Shown here: positions 1-8,833 of the stretch, piece by piece
Layout: each line of letters opens with the position of its first letter
Numbering within the stretch: the first letter of the stretch is position 1
Assembly (NCBI GenBank): GCA_004553625.1
Contig: SFKX01000002.1
Location: 1-64,000, forward strand
Length of the DNA: 64,000 nt
Direction: 5' to 3'
Source: Clostridiales bacterium
GTDB taxonomy: Bacteria; Bacillota_A; Clostridia; Oscillospirales; Oscillospiraceae
Made by a program: the position numbers and the translations under genes
The notes under the pieces: generated by a model
The model's input: only the letters and a program-made list of their open reading frames with translations
Databases searched by the model: none
What the model was told of the DNA's origin: nothing

Positions 1-1
1 C

Positions 2-2833
2 TACTCCGAGTCCCTCGGCGACTACATCAAGGGCTACAACTCCTGGTTCGTCGACCGCTACACCCCCCAGGGCACCCTCGCTGAGACCGTGTTCAAGCTG
101 CACAATGCCACCGGCATTATCGTTGACAACGAGGCGCTTGGCGCTCCTGTTACCGTTGTCAACACCAAGGGCGATTACGACTACACCGCCGCCAACCTCG
201 TCAAGGTCGCTGCCGACACCGGCCTCGACATGATGTACCACGCGGCTCGCGTCTGGTACGTTGCTGGCAAGACCAACACCGGCGTGTTCAGCTATGACCT
301 CGCCAAGGTCGAGACCACCAACTGCCCGGTCGATCTGCCGACCAAGGACGTCAAGAACATCGGCAGGGAAGTCGACAGAGCTGTTCCTTATCAGTACGAC
401 AAGGTTGACAACTCCGCTGTTGACGCGGGCACCGTCAATGTTGTTATGTACTACGCTCTGGGCACCATGGGCACCCGCAGCGAAGTCAACAAGACCACCA
501 TCATCGCTGGTGAGAAGGTCGAGAACGCTTATATCAAGACCGATATCAGCAAGATCGACAAGAACGCCACCATCATCTACCTGAGGGGCCAGAGCACCAC
601 CACCGATAAGGCTGGCTGGCATGTCTTTGCTCCCACCGCTACCAGCGGTTCTGTTAAGAGCCTGTCCGGTAAGGGCGTCATCACCCTGACCGACGGCACC
701 GTGCTTGCTCCGTCCAGGCTGGTTGGCCCTGGCCGTGCTGAGGCCCTTGCCAGGATCGAAGAGGTCCTGTCTGGCACCATTCACTCCACTCCGACCTACT
801 ACTTCGTCCTCGACACTCATGGCCACTACATCACCATGACCGAGGATCCGTACAGGACCGTTGCTCTCTACACCGGCTCCTGGAGGATCACCAGCGCTCA
901 CGACGCTTGGAGCACCAGCGTCCAGTTCGAGGCCCAGTTCGTTGACGTCAAGACCGGCGAGATCAAGGTCGTTCCTGTCCGCAACACTTGGGTTGAGAAC
1001 AACGCCACTCTCATGAGCAGGGGCTACTTCGACATTACCGACGAGCTCTTCGGCGATGCCACCTATGCTCCGCACGCTCTTGATTCCTCTGATACCTACT
1101 ACGGCGGCAGCTACGCCATCGGCGTTGATGCTTACACCTTCAGAACTTCCGACACCGCTAACAAGATCCCGGTGACTGTTGGCAACAGGGGTACCGATTA
1201 CGTCCGCTTCAACAGCAAGACCGTGACCTTCATCATTGTCAACGGCGCTGGCGACAGCCTGACGATTGACAAGTACACCGGTGTTGAAGAGCTGATCGCC
1301 GGCTACGCCAAGAAGTCCGGCATGCCCATCACCTCTGTCACCCTCGACAACATGGCTCTCGTTGTGAGCGATACTGCGGCCGGCAACAAGTCCGCCTCCG
1401 TCATCTTCGCTTATGACAGCGCCCTCGCCACTGGCGGCGTCGCTTTCTTCCCGAAGGATGTCGACAGGTGGGACATCGTGGCTGACAGCTACTACGGCTA
1501 CAATCTCACCTACCTGAACGGCGAGAAGGAGACCTCCGAGATCAGGGTTTCCAAGGATGCCACCGTTGACGGTGTCCGTGTGAACGCCAATGGCGCCGAC
1601 ATTTCTCGCGGCTTCTACTTCTACACCCTCAACGAGCAGAACTTCTGCATTGATTTCCACCGCGTTCCCATCCAGAGCAGCGCCGTGTTCTACACCGATA
1701 ACGATATCGATATGACCCACGACGGCAAGTACTGGATCAACGATGATGTCGTTGCCGACAACTGCAAGGTTGTTGACACCCGCACCAACGCCGGCGTGAC
1801 CGTCGACACTATCGACGAGCTTGCTGAGCTGGTGGAGAACAACTACTACGCCGAGCCCATCCAGGTCTTCTACCTCAAGACCGGCAACGAAGTTGACCTC
1901 ATCTACGTCGTTGACTTCAACCTCGGCTGGACTTACATCGACTCCATGGACGGCTGGACTGTCAATGGCAGCGATAAGGTTGAGACCTATGAGGATGACA
2001 CCGTCATTCTCCGCAGCGCCGCTCTCGCCGGCCTCGACAATGGCACTGTGATCGACTTCGTCGTCACCGTCAACAGCGTCCCCGGCCGCGATGTCAGTGG
2101 TACGGTAGCCACCGACGCTAATGGCAAGTACGTTGCGCTCAGCGTCCATGATCTAGTCAGCTACGCTGGCTACAAACAGGCTTCTGTTGAGTTCACCGCT
2201 GCTACCTATGATGTCGTTGTGACTAATGCTCAGACCGAGTTCGAGCTGTGGTATCAGTATCCCACCGTTGCGACCAAGGCCGATGGCAACCAGGTTGTTC
2301 TGACCGTTAAGGTCGGTGACACCATTGCTCTGGGCTTCCACAGGGCTAACGTCGCTGAGGGTACTGTGGCTACCGTCGCCATGACCGGTACCGCGGACCA
2401 GGTCGTCACTTGGCTGGCTGACGGCAACGTTTGGACTGCTGCTTTCGCTCCCGAGTGCAACGTCCTGACGGTTGACAGCATCCTTGCTGACTACACCTAC
2501 AACCTGCAGGAAGAGGCTGGCGTGGATTACTACGGATTCAATGACGACGGCATCAACACCCTCGTCGTTAAGGGCGTAGTGCCCGGCACTCCTGCCAACG
2601 TTGAGATGTTCTTCTCCGCTGATCCTGCCCTGCTGCTGAGCGATCCTCATACCGGCAACGGCAAGAACTGCCCCACCTTCACTTTCGGCGGCACCAGCAT
2701 GACCAATGCTATGTCTGCTGCTCAGATCAACGCTGATTCCGATCACAGCTTCACTTTCGCTGTGGTCCCCGGCGCTGTGACTGCTGGCAACAATGTCGCT
2801 GTTGTGTTCGTTGAGTGGACGGCCAACACCTGA
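2..2833 (+). CDS. C-terminal part of a very large probable surface/secreted protein (5' end outside window)
   Basis: The reading frame is open from the first bases, so the gene begins left of the window. The GTG at 89 is an internal Val codon, not a start. About 943 residues are visible. They are rich in Thr, Asp, Val, Tyr, Asn and Gly, poor in Cys, and read as successive beta-rich extracellular modules. I see no LPXTG signal, SLH repeat or transmembrane anchor in this part; the chain simply ends VEWTANT. Codon choice is strongly biased (GCT/GTT, AAC, AAG, ATC, TAC), differing from the neighbouring genes and suggesting high expression, as for an S-layer-like or other abundant exported protein. 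A strong terminator follows. The family is not recognised; the surface role is inferred from composition. Confidence 0.7.
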   Translation, partial: YSESLGDYIKGYNSWFVDRYTPQGTLAETVFKLHNATGIIVDNEALGAPVTVVNTKGDYDYTAANLVKVAADTGLDMMYHAARVWYVAGKTNTGVFSYDLAKVETTNCPVDLPTKDVKNIGREVDRAVPYQYDKVDNSAVDAGTVNVVMYYALGTMGTRSEVNKTTIIAGEKVENAYIKTDISKIDKNATIIYLRGQSTTTDKAGWHVFAPTATSGSVKSLSGKGVITLTDGTVLAPSRLVGPGRAEALARIEEVLSGTIHSTPTYYFVLDTHGHYITMTEDPYRTVALYTGSWRITSAHDAWSTSVQFEAQFVDVKTGEIKVVPVRNTWVENNATLMSRGYFDITDELFGDATYAPHALDSSDTYYGGSYAIGVDAYTFRTSDTANKIPVTVGNRGTDYVRFNSKTVTFIIVNGAGDSLTIDKYTGVEELIAGYAKKSGMPITSVTLDNMALVVSDTAAGNKSASVIFAYDSALATGGVAFFPKDVDRWDIVADSYYGYNLTYLNGEKETSEIRVSKDATVDGVRVNANGADISRGFYFYTLNEQNFCIDFHRVPIQSSAVFYTDNDIDMTHDGKYWINDDVVADNCKVVDTRTNAGVTVDTIDELAELVENNYYAEPIQVFYLKTGNEVDLIYVVDFNLGWTYIDSMDGWTVNGSDKVETYEDDTVILRSAALAGLDNGTVIDFVVTVNSVPGRDVSGTVATDANGKYVALSVHDLVSYAGYKQASVEFTAATYDVVVTNAQTEFELWYQYPTVATKADGNQVVLTVKVGDTIALGFHRANVAEGTVATVAMTGTADQVVTWLADGNVWTAAFAPECNVLTVDSILADYTYNLQEEAGVDYYGFNDDGINTLVVKGVVPGTPANVEMFFSADPALLLSDPHTGNGKNCPTFTFGGTSMTNAMSAAQINADSDHSFTFAVVPGAVTAGNNVAVVFVEWTANT

Positions 2834-2871
2834 GCGGAATAGTTCACATCAACAAATAAACTAAATGTTTT

Positions 2872-2898
2872 CCCGCCCCCTTCGGGGGGCGGGTTTTT
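2872..2898 (+). terminator. Rho-independent terminator
   Basis: A 9-bp G+C stem (CCCGCCCCC / GGGGGCGGG) with a TTC loop is followed by TTTTTATTTT, directly after the large surface-protein gene. Confidence 0.9.
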
Positions 2899-2945
2899 AT
2901 TTTCTTTGGGATAGAGATGTGTTATACTGAGAGGGGGGATGTGTG

Positions 2946-3137
2946 ATGATCGTGCTGTATATTCTGCTGGCGGCGCTCTGTATAGGAATGCCGGTGATCA
3001 TTATTCTCAAGACCAACCAGGCGCAAAAACGCGGCTGCGGCAGGGGCTGCGCTACCTGCGGGAACCGCGAATTCTGTCACCGTTCGGAACTTTCTGTCAA
3101 TATTAAACGCCGCGGTCCCGCGGAGCGGTCCAAGTGA
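2946..3137 (+). CDS. FeoB-associated Cys-rich membrane peptide
   Basis: This is a 63-residue peptide with one N-terminal membrane helix (about residues 2-21) and then a cysteine cluster, GCGRGCATCGN, followed by FCH. That layout matches the FeoB-associated Cys-rich membrane protein family (PF12669 type), which often sits with ferrous iron transporters. No feoA or feoB is visible here, so an iron role is by family resemblance only. ATG at 2946 is preferred over the GTG at 2943 because a G-rich Shine-Dalgarno lies about 8 bases upstream. It is probably a single-gene unit. Confidence 0.6.
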   Translation: MIVLYILLAALCIGMPVIIILKTNQAQKRGCGRGCATCGNREFCHRSELSVNIKRRGPAERSK

Positions 3138-3258
3138 TTTCCGGGTTTTTTCAGCAAAACCCATATATTTACTGTAGTTTACTACCTTTTGCGCCGGATG
3201 AAAATACGTCAGGCGCAAATTTTTTTGTTTGCCTATTCCATATTTAGTTGTTTGATAG

Positions 3259-3264
3259 TATAAT
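3259..3264 (+). promoter_or_regulatory. Candidate -10 box for the hydrogenase gene
   Basis: A perfect TATAAT lies 35 bp before the hydrogenase start in an AT-rich stretch, and an AGGAGG-type ribosome site follows at about 3285. No good -35 box is seen at 16-18 bp spacing. Confidence 0.45.
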
Positions 3265-3298
3265 AACAAAGCCAAATAGATCTACAGGAGGCTATATT

Positions 3299-4819
3299 AT
3301 GAGAGGTATCCACAGCGTCGTCGATGATATCAGACGCAGCGTATTTACAGAGGTCGCCCGGCTCGCCTACGAGGGCGGCGACTTTTCAAGGATCGATTCC
3401 CTGCCCTACAAGATCATCCCCGGCGAGGTTGCGCAGTACCGCCACGACGTCTTTCTTGAGCGTGCCATCGTCACAGAAAGGCTCCGCCTGGCCTGCGGTC
3501 TGCCCCTGCGCACCGCGGCGGAAATGAGCCTCGCTTCCGACGGTATCGAAGAGGCGGCCAAGCCGGAAAAGTACTATGAGCCGCCCCTCATAAACATCAT
3601 CCCCTTTGCCTGCAACGCTTGCCCGCCCAAGGAGATCCGCGTTTCCTCCAACTGCCAGGGCTGCCTCTCCCACCCCTGCATGAACGTCTGCCCCAAGGGC
3701 GCAATATCCGTCGGCAGGGACGGCAAAAGCCAGATCGACCAGGAGAAATGCATTAAATGCGGCCGCTGCCTCTCCCAGTGCCCCTACAACGCCATCAGCC
3801 GTATCGAGCGACCCTGCGCCAAGGCCTGCGGCATGGACGCCATCGGCTCCGACGAGCGCGGCCGCGCCAAGATCGACTACAACAAGTGCGTGTCCTGCGG
3901 CATGTGCCTCGTGAACTGCCCCTTTGCCGCCATCGCTGACAAGAGCCAGATCTTCCAGCTCATCCAGGCCATCAACAAGGGCGACGAGGTCATCGCCTGC
4001 GTCGCGCCCGCCTTCGTGGGCCAGTTCGGCAAGGACGCCACGCCCAGAAAGCTCAAAAAGGCCATGCGCCTGCTCGGCTTCGCGGACACCGTCGAAGTTG
4101 CCATCGGCGCCGACCTCTGCACCGTCGAAGAGGCGCATGACTTTCTCGACAACGTCCCGGAGCACCTCGACTTCATGGGTACCTCCTGCTGCCCCGCCTG
4201 GAGCGTCATGGCCAAGAAGCTCTTCCCCGAGTTCAAGGACAACATCTCCATGGCCCTCACGCCCATGGTCATTACCGCGCGCCTCATGAAGAAGGAACAC
4301 CCCAATGCCAGGATAGTTTTTGTGGGACCCTGCGCGGCCAAAAAGCTCGAGGCATCGCGCCGCAGCGTCCGCTCCGAGGTGGATTTCGTCCTTACCTTTG
4401 AGGAGCTGCAGGGCATGTTCGACGCCAAGGAGATAGACTTCGCCACGCTCGAGCCCGACGACTGCGATACCGATTTCGAGTCCGGCACCGGAGCGGGACG
4501 AGGTTTCGCCGTGGGCGGCGGAGTTGCGGCAGCGGTGGCCGAAGTCATCGCCCGGATAGCCCCGGACCGCGAGATCGAGGTCGAGTATGGCGACGGCCTG
4601 CGCGAGTGCCGCCGTATGCTGATGATGGCCAAGGCAGGCAAGCGCCACGGCTACCTGCTCGAGGGCATGGCATGTCCCGGCGGCTGTGTGGCCGGCGCAG
4701 GCACCATTACGCCCGTGCTCAACGCCACCTCCAACGTCAGGGCATACAAAGCCAAGGCGGAACGCCAGAATTCGCTCGAAAGCGAGTACGTTGACCGCCT
4801 CAAGGAGGTAGAAGAGTAA
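3299..4819 (+). CDS. Monomeric [FeFe] hydrogenase, group B type
   Basis: 506 residues; ATG 3299 is chosen because AGGAGG precedes it. The N-terminal half holds several Cys-rich ferredoxin-type motifs (about residues 105-207), including CIKCGRCLSQCP and CVSCGMCLVNCP. The H-cluster domain shows all three signature loops: TSCCPAW (about 295-301), GPCAAKKLE (343-351) and MACPGGC (457-463). TSCCPAW with PCAAKK, rather than TSCCPGW with PCTAKK, fits the group B hydrogenases of Clostridia. The enzyme should interconvert protons and H2 using ferredoxin electrons in the cytoplasm. No maturation genes (hydEFG) are nearby. The next gene, a membrane protein, starts one base after the stop. Confidence 0.9.
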   Translation: MRGIHSVVDDIRRSVFTEVARLAYEGGDFSRIDSLPYKIIPGEVAQYRHDVFLERAIVTERLRLACGLPLRTAAEMSLASDGIEEAAKPEKYYEPPLINIIPFACNACPPKEIRVSSNCQGCLSHPCMNVCPKGAISVGRDGKSQIDQEKCIKCGRCLSQCPYNAISRIERPCAKACGMDAIGSDERGRAKIDYNKCVSCGMCLVNCPFAAIADKSQIFQLIQAINKGDEVIACVAPAFVGQFGKDATPRKLKKAMRLLGFADTVEVAIGADLCTVEEAHDFLDNVPEHLDFMGTSCCPAWSVMAKKLFPEFKDNISMALTPMVITARLMKKEHPNARIVFVGPCAAKKLEASRRSVRSEVDFVLTFEELQGMFDAKEIDFATLEPDDCDTDFESGTGAGRGFAVGGGVAAAVAEVIARIAPDREIEVEYGDGLRECRRMLMMAKAGKRHGYLLEGMACPGGCVAGAGTITPVLNATSNVRAYKAKAERQNSLESEYVDRLKEVEE

Positions 4820-4820
4820 A

Positions 4821-5384
4821 ATGTCTCGTTCAGATGCCGCTGTGCACTGGATAACCAGGACGGCGTTGGGCGTTGCCCTCGTCGTCGTGGCTCAGCTGCT
4901 AGGCAAGGTCATCCCCGCGGGCGCGGCGATCGCAGGGCCGTTTTCGGTGACGCAGCTCGTAACCGGCTCACTCGTGAACTGTGTGCTGTTCGTGTTCACG
5001 GCCACGACGGGTATCTGGTCCGGCGTGGCGATAGGCATCTTGTCGTCCGTGCTGGCGACGCTCGTGGGCATAGGCCCGGCGGTTCCGGCCGTGACGCCTG
5101 TCATCGCCTGCGGCAACGCCGTGCTGGCCCTGCTCGTCGGACTGCTGCACGGCAAGGACTGGCAGTTCGGGCGCTGGGCCTTTGCGGCCGTCATCGCCGC
5201 CGCTGTGAAGTGCGCCTTCCTGTGGATCGCTGTGCCGGCCGTGCTGGGGCTGCTCTCCGGCGTGCCGGAGCAGCAGGTGAAGATGATCTCCATCATGTTC
5301 TCCTGGCCCCAGGGCCTGACGGCGCTCATCGGCGGCGCCCTCTCGCTCGCCATCCTGCCCAGGCTTGGCAAGAGCAAAAACTGA
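4821..5384 (+). CDS. ECF transporter S-component-like membrane protein
   Basis: This is a 187-residue hydrophobic protein with about five or six predicted membrane helices and short loops. Its Gly/Ala-rich helix packing and size fit substrate-binding S components of energy-coupling factor transporters. It is co-transcribed with the hydrogenase: its ribosome site (AAGGAGG) lies within the last hydrogenase codons. No EcfA or EcfT gene is present in the window, so it would have to share a module encoded elsewhere. The substrate cannot be predicted. The pairing with a hydrogenase is unexplained. A terminator follows. Confidence 0.6.
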   Translation: MSRSDAAVHWITRTALGVALVVVAQLLGKVIPAGAAIAGPFSVTQLVTGSLVNCVLFVFTATTGIWSGVAIGILSSVLATLVGIGPAVPAVTPVIACGNAVLALLVGLLHGKDWQFGRWAFAAVIAAAVKCAFLWIAVPAVLGLLSGVPEQQVKMISIMFSWPQGLTALIGGALSLAILPRLGKSKN

Positions 5385-5402
5385 ATGTCAGCCTAAAGAA
5401 AA

Positions 5403-5426
5403 AGCTCCGCCTCGGCGGAGCTTTTT
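5403..5426 (+). terminator. Rho-independent terminator
   Basis: A near-perfect hairpin (AGCTCCGCC / GGCGGAGCT) is followed by TTTTT and ends the hydrogenase operon. Confidence 0.9.
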
Positions 5427-5446
5427 GTCTTTATCCGTATTCAAGC

Positions 5447-5475
5447 TTGACAGGGAGGCTAGCTTGTATTACAAT
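5447..5475 (+). promoter_or_regulatory. SigA-type promoter of the padR operon, with possible operator
   Basis: TTGACA (5447-5452), a 17-bp spacer and TACAAT (5470-5475). Just downstream is the inverted repeat ATAG-TTAG-CTAT, a plausible autoregulatory site for the PadR protein. The operator role is inferred. Confidence 0.8.
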
Positions 5476-5516
5476 ATAGTTAGCTATTATGCAAAACAAG
5501 ATAGTGTGGTGATCCG

Positions 5517-5888
5517 GTGATACCGTCGCAGATGCTGAAGGGTACGCTCGAGGGCTGCGTGCTGGCGATAATCGGGATGAAGGAGACCTACGGCTACGAG
5601 ATATCCGAGCAGCTGGAGGCGCACGGCTTTGGCCGGGTGGCCGAGGGGACGATCTACCCCCTGCTGCTGAGGCTTGAGAAGGGCGGGCTCATAAGCGCGA
5701 CCTACAAGGCGTCGGAGCTGGGGCCGAAGCGGAAATACTATGTGCTGACGGAAAAGGGCGGGCTGGCGCTGGAAGAGTTCATAGCCAGCTACGCCGAGCT
5801 GACATCGGCGGTCGAGCATTTGCTGCGTGCCGTAAAAGGAGGAGAGCTCAATGAGCAAGAGAGCCAAGCAGCTGCTGCGGGAGAATAA
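5517..5888 (+). CDS. PadR family transcriptional regulator
   Basis: 123 residues starting at GTG. The order LKGTLEGCVLAII, YGYEI, EGTIYPLLLRLE and KRKYYVLTEKG is the classic PadR winged-helix signature. PadR proteins are usually repressors that control a neighbouring membrane protein or transporter and their own promoter. The gene overlaps the next by 38 bases, a translational coupling typical of padR-HAAS/DUF1700-type pairs. Confidence 0.9.
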   Translation: MIPSQMLKGTLEGCVLAIIGMKETYGYEISEQLEAHGFGRVAEGTIYPLLLRLEKGGLISATYKASELGPKRKYYVLTEKGGLALEEFIASYAELTSAVEHLLRAVKGGELNEQESQAAAAGE

Positions 5889-6519
5889 CGAGCTCGAGGA
5901 GCAGATCCGGGACGAGGCTGCCCGCGCGGCGCTGACGGACATGATAGTGTACATACGCTCCGCAAACATCAGCACTTATAACCAGGAATTGGTGCGCAGG
6001 GACATCTGGCAGATGATCGCGGACGGAGAGCGCCGGGGCGAGTCCGTTGAGGAGATAATAGGCGGCGACTACAAGGCGTTTTGTGACAGCGTGATAGCGG
6101 AGCTGCCGCAGCTCAGCCCCGCCGAGCGGCTGCTCTCGCAGCTGAGGGACACACTGCTTTCTGCGGTGGTGCTGCTTGCGATCTGGCTGGCGTTCGATAT
6201 ACTGGAGCAGCTGATAAAGCCGGGGACGCTGCCGTATCTGACGGTCACGGTGGGGAATGCCGTGAGCGCGCTGCTGATACTGGCTGTGGCGTTCATGCTG
6301 GTGGGGGCGGTATCGAAACACGCTTTCGAGCTGGGAGGAAAGCCGAAAAAGCGGGAGCTGGCACTGCTGTTTGCGCTCATATTTGTGCTGCTGCTGGCGT
6401 GTACATGTGCGAATGTGTTTATAAAATACGCACTTTTTGAGATACATGCGCTGGCAGCTGCCCTCTGCATCGCGGCGCTCTACGGCCTGTACAGGCTGCT
6501 CGACGCGAAGCTGGACTGA
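5851..6519 (+). CDS. PadR-associated membrane protein (DUF1048/HAAS-like N-terminus)
   Basis: 222 residues. The N-terminal 85 residues are charged and helical; the stretch DIWQMIADGERRGES with a following DYKAFCD resembles the DUF1048/HAAS domain found beside PadR regulators. Four hydrophobic helices follow (about residues 100-120, 133-155, 168-190, 195-215). ATG 5851 has an AAAGGAGG site 8 bases upstream, inside padR. The function is not known; it is presumably the effector or sensor controlled by the adjacent PadR protein. Confidence 0.6.
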   Translation: MSKRAKQLLRENNELEEQIRDEAARAALTDMIVYIRSANISTYNQELVRRDIWQMIADGERRGESVEEIIGGDYKAFCDSVIAELPQLSPAERLLSQLRDTLLSAVVLLAIWLAFDILEQLIKPGTLPYLTVTVGNAVSALLILAVAFMLVGAVSKHAFELGGKPKKRELALLFALIFVLLLACTCANVFIKYALFEIHALAAALCIAALYGLYRLLDAKLD

Positions 6520-6535
6520 GAAATAAAAATGAAGC

Positions 6536-6577
6536 ACCCTCCGACGCGGCTCAGCCGAGCGCGTCGGAGGGTATTTT
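6536..6577. terminator. Bidirectional terminator between convergent genes
   Basis: A 12-bp perfect stem (ACCCTCCGACGC / GCGTCGGAGGGT) has T-rich sequence on the right and A-rich sequence on the left, so it can serve the PadR operon and the asparaginase gene. Confidence 0.8.
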
Positions 6578-6609
6578 GGCGTTCGCGGTCCCGGACCCTG
6601 CGCCGGTAT

Positions 6610-7599
6610 TCAGAGCAGGATGTCCCGGGAGATGGGCGTGTAGAACATGCGCTGGACGTCGCCGGGGCCGTAAGCCAGGGGCAGCAGCCACATGAGCTTG
6701 GCGACGGCGGCCTCGGTCGTCATGTCGTAGGCCTCCAGGATGCCGGGACTTTTGGCCAGGGCGCTGCCGGTGCTATAGACCGCGAGGTCCGAGCCCTCGT
6801 TCTGCACCTGGGTGGTCATGACTATGGCCTTGCCGGACCGTGCCGCGGCCTTGACGGCGGCGTGCATCCCACCGCGCTCCGGGAGTCCCCCGACGCCGAA
6901 GCTCTCAATCACCAGGGCGCGGCAGCGGCTCAGCATATAGTCCAGAAGCTCCGGCTCAGTACCGGGGATGAGCTTCAGCAGCCCAACCCGCGTGTCCAGC
7001 TCGGAATAGAACCTGGGCTCGGTCAGACACTCGGGCTCTATGTAGCGGCTGAGCCTTCCGTCGCGCAGATCCGCGATGTTGGGGTAGTTGATGCTGGAGA
7101 AGGCGTCAAAGCTCTTTGAATGTGTCTTTCTGGCGCGTGTGCCGAGAATGACGCGGCCGTTAAAAACGATGCAGACCCCGTGCATCCCCGCGTCGCAGGC
7201 GACGGCGAAGGCATCGCGCAGGTTCTGGCGCGAATCGGTTGTGTCGAAGCCGATGGGCTTCTGCGCGCCGGTGAGGACGATGGGCTTGGGGCTGAGCTGG
7301 ACGAGATAGCTCAGGGCGGCGGCGGTGTAGGCCATGGTGTCTGTGCCGTGGCTGATGACAAAACCGTCGAAGCGAGTGTAGTTATTCCGGATAGTACTGG
7401 CAAGGCCGAGCCACTCCTCCGGGCCGATGTTCGTGCTGTCCAGCTCATAGAGCTGGACGCTGTCCACGTCGCAGAGCTGCGCTACGTCCGGCACATAGCC
7501 GAGCAGGGCCGAGGCGCCCACGCCGGGCAGCAGCCCCTCGTCCGACATCTCGGAGGCGATGGTCCCGCCGGTGCCTATGAAGAGTATGCGTTTTTTCAC
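6610..7599 (-). CDS. ansA: L-asparaginase, type I (cytoplasmic)
   Basis: 329 residues. It hydrolyses L-asparagine to aspartate and ammonia. GTGGTIAS near the N-terminus carries the first catalytic Thr, and SHGTDTMAYTA about 75 residues on carries the second Thr-Asp pair; GAQKP follows. There is no signal peptide, as expected for a cytoplasmic AnsA. An upstream ATG at 7623 is in frame, but GTG 7599 is preferred: a GGGGGG ribosome site sits 6-8 bases before it and the protein then begins VKKRILFIGTGG, as in homologues. It is divergent from proB. Confidence 0.92.
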   Translation of the reverse strand: MKKRILFIGTGGTIASEMSDEGLLPGVGASALLGYVPDVAQLCDVDSVQLYELDSTNIGPEEWLGLASTIRNNYTRFDGFVISHGTDTMAYTAAALSYLVQLSPKPIVLTGAQKPIGFDTTDSRQNLRDAFAVACDAGMHGVCIVFNGRVILGTRARKTHSKSFDAFSSINYPNIADLRDGRLSRYIEPECLTEPRFYSELDTRVGLLKLIPGTEPELLDYMLSRCRALVIESFGVGGLPERGGMHAAVKAAARSGKAIVMTTQVQNEGSDLAVYSTGSALAKSPGILEAYDMTTEAAVAKLMWLLPLAYGPGDVQRMFYTPISRDILL

Positions 7600-7621
7600 A
7601 TCGAGGCCCCCCTTCGGGGAC

Positions 7622-7627
7622 ATTATA
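7622..7627 (-). promoter_or_regulatory. Candidate -10 box of ansA
   Basis: A perfect TATAAT on the minus strand lies 22 bases before the preferred ansA GTG, which leaves only a short leader. The -35 region is poor (TGTCCC). Confidence 0.4.
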
Positions 7628-7652
7628 TCACGCTTTTCGCCCCGGGGACAGC

Positions 7653-7680
7653 TTGATAATGCGTGGAGGTATGATATAAT
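7653..7680 (+). promoter_or_regulatory. SigA-type promoter of proBAC
   Basis: TTGATA (7653-7658), a 16-bp spacer and TATAAT (7675-7680), about 30 bases before the proB start. Confidence 0.7.
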
Positions 7681-7711
7681 AATTAATTATTAATGTTTGC
7701 GGAGGTCCGCT

Positions 7712-8833
7712 GTGGCTGGGAAAAAGACGATAGTTGTGAAGATAGGGACGAGCTCACTGACGGAGAAATCCGGCAGGCTCTCGCCGGAACGGCTGCGGGC
7801 GCTGACCGCACAGGTGGCAGGGCTGCGGGACGAGGGGCATCAGGTGGTCATGGTGACGAGCGCGGCGATAGCCGCGGGCTACACTCTGCTGGGCTACCAC
7901 GAGCGGCCGAAGGCCGTCGCGGCGAAGCAGGCCTGCGCCGCCGTGGGCCAGGGTCTGCTGATGGAGGAATACACCCGCTGCCTGCAGGAGCGCGGCTACG
8001 TTGCGGCGCAGCTCCTGCTCACGAGGGACGATTTCCGCGACAGACGGAGGTATCACAACGCCTTTTCCGCGCTGGAGGTCCTGCTGGCGCGGGGGGCCGT
8101 ACCGATAATAAACGAAAACGACACGGTGTCCATAGCGGAGCTGAAGCTGGGCGACAACGACATGCTCTCGGCCCAGGTGGCGGCGATGCTGCACGCGGAC
8201 CTGCTGGTCCTGCTGACGGACACGGACGGGCTGTATACCGCGGACCCGCGGACGGACCCGGCGGCGGAGCATATAGACAGGGTGGAGCGTGTGACGCCGG
8301 AGCTGGAGGCCCTGGCCGGCGGCGCGGGCAGCGCCAACGGCACGGGCGGCATGGCGACGAAGGTCGAAGGTGCGAAGCTCGCCTCGGGTGCGGGCGTTTC
8401 TGTGGTGATATGCCGCTCGACAGAGCCGGACATCCTCGCCCGTGCGGTGGAGGGTACGGCGCGCGGGACCTATTTCAAAGCGGGCAGCGGAATGAAAACG
8501 CGCCTGCAGTGGATGGCCTTTTACGCCCAGGCGAAGGGCAACATCTATATCGACCCCGGCGCGGCGGAGGCGCTGTGCAGACGCGGCAAGAGCCTGCTTC
8601 CTGCGGGAGTGCGGGCGGCGGAGGGGGACTTCGCCCCCGGCGACGTCGTGAGGGTCTGGCTCTCCGGCGGCGGGGCGCTCCTGGGCCGCGGAATAGTGAA
8701 CTACAGCTCTTCGGAGCTCAAGACCATAGCCGGGCTGTCCTCGGCAGAGGCCGCCGCGCGCTGCCCCGGCAGGCCGCCGGAGGTAATACACCAGGATAAC
8801 TGGGCTCACACTGAACAGGAGGGATCGGAATGA
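7712..8833 (+). CDS. proB: Glutamate 5-kinase
   Basis: 373 residues. It phosphorylates glutamate, the first step of proline synthesis. An amino-acid kinase domain (VVKIGTSSL, MVTSAAIAAG, NENDTVS, LLTDTDGLY, GGMATK) is followed by a C-terminal PUA domain (from about residue 275). GTG 7712 is taken as start because GGAGG lies 6 bases upstream; the TTG at 7697 would place the ribosome site inside the gene. It overlaps proA by four bases (ATGA). Proline feedback control through the kinase domain is known for the family. Confidence 0.95.
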   Translation: MAGKKTIVVKIGTSSLTEKSGRLSPERLRALTAQVAGLRDEGHQVVMVTSAAIAAGYTLLGYHERPKAVAAKQACAAVGQGLLMEEYTRCLQERGYVAAQLLLTRDDFRDRRRYHNAFSALEVLLARGAVPIINENDTVSIAELKLGDNDMLSAQVAAMLHADLLVLLTDTDGLYTADPRTDPAAEHIDRVERVTPELEALAGGAGSANGTGGMATKVEGAKLASGAGVSVVICRSTEPDILARAVEGTARGTYFKAGSGMKTRLQWMAFYAQAKGNIYIDPGAAEALCRRGKSLLPAGVRAAEGDFAPGDVVRVWLSGGGALLGRGIVNYSSSELKTIAGLSSAEAAARCPGRPPEVIHQDNWAHTEQEGSE

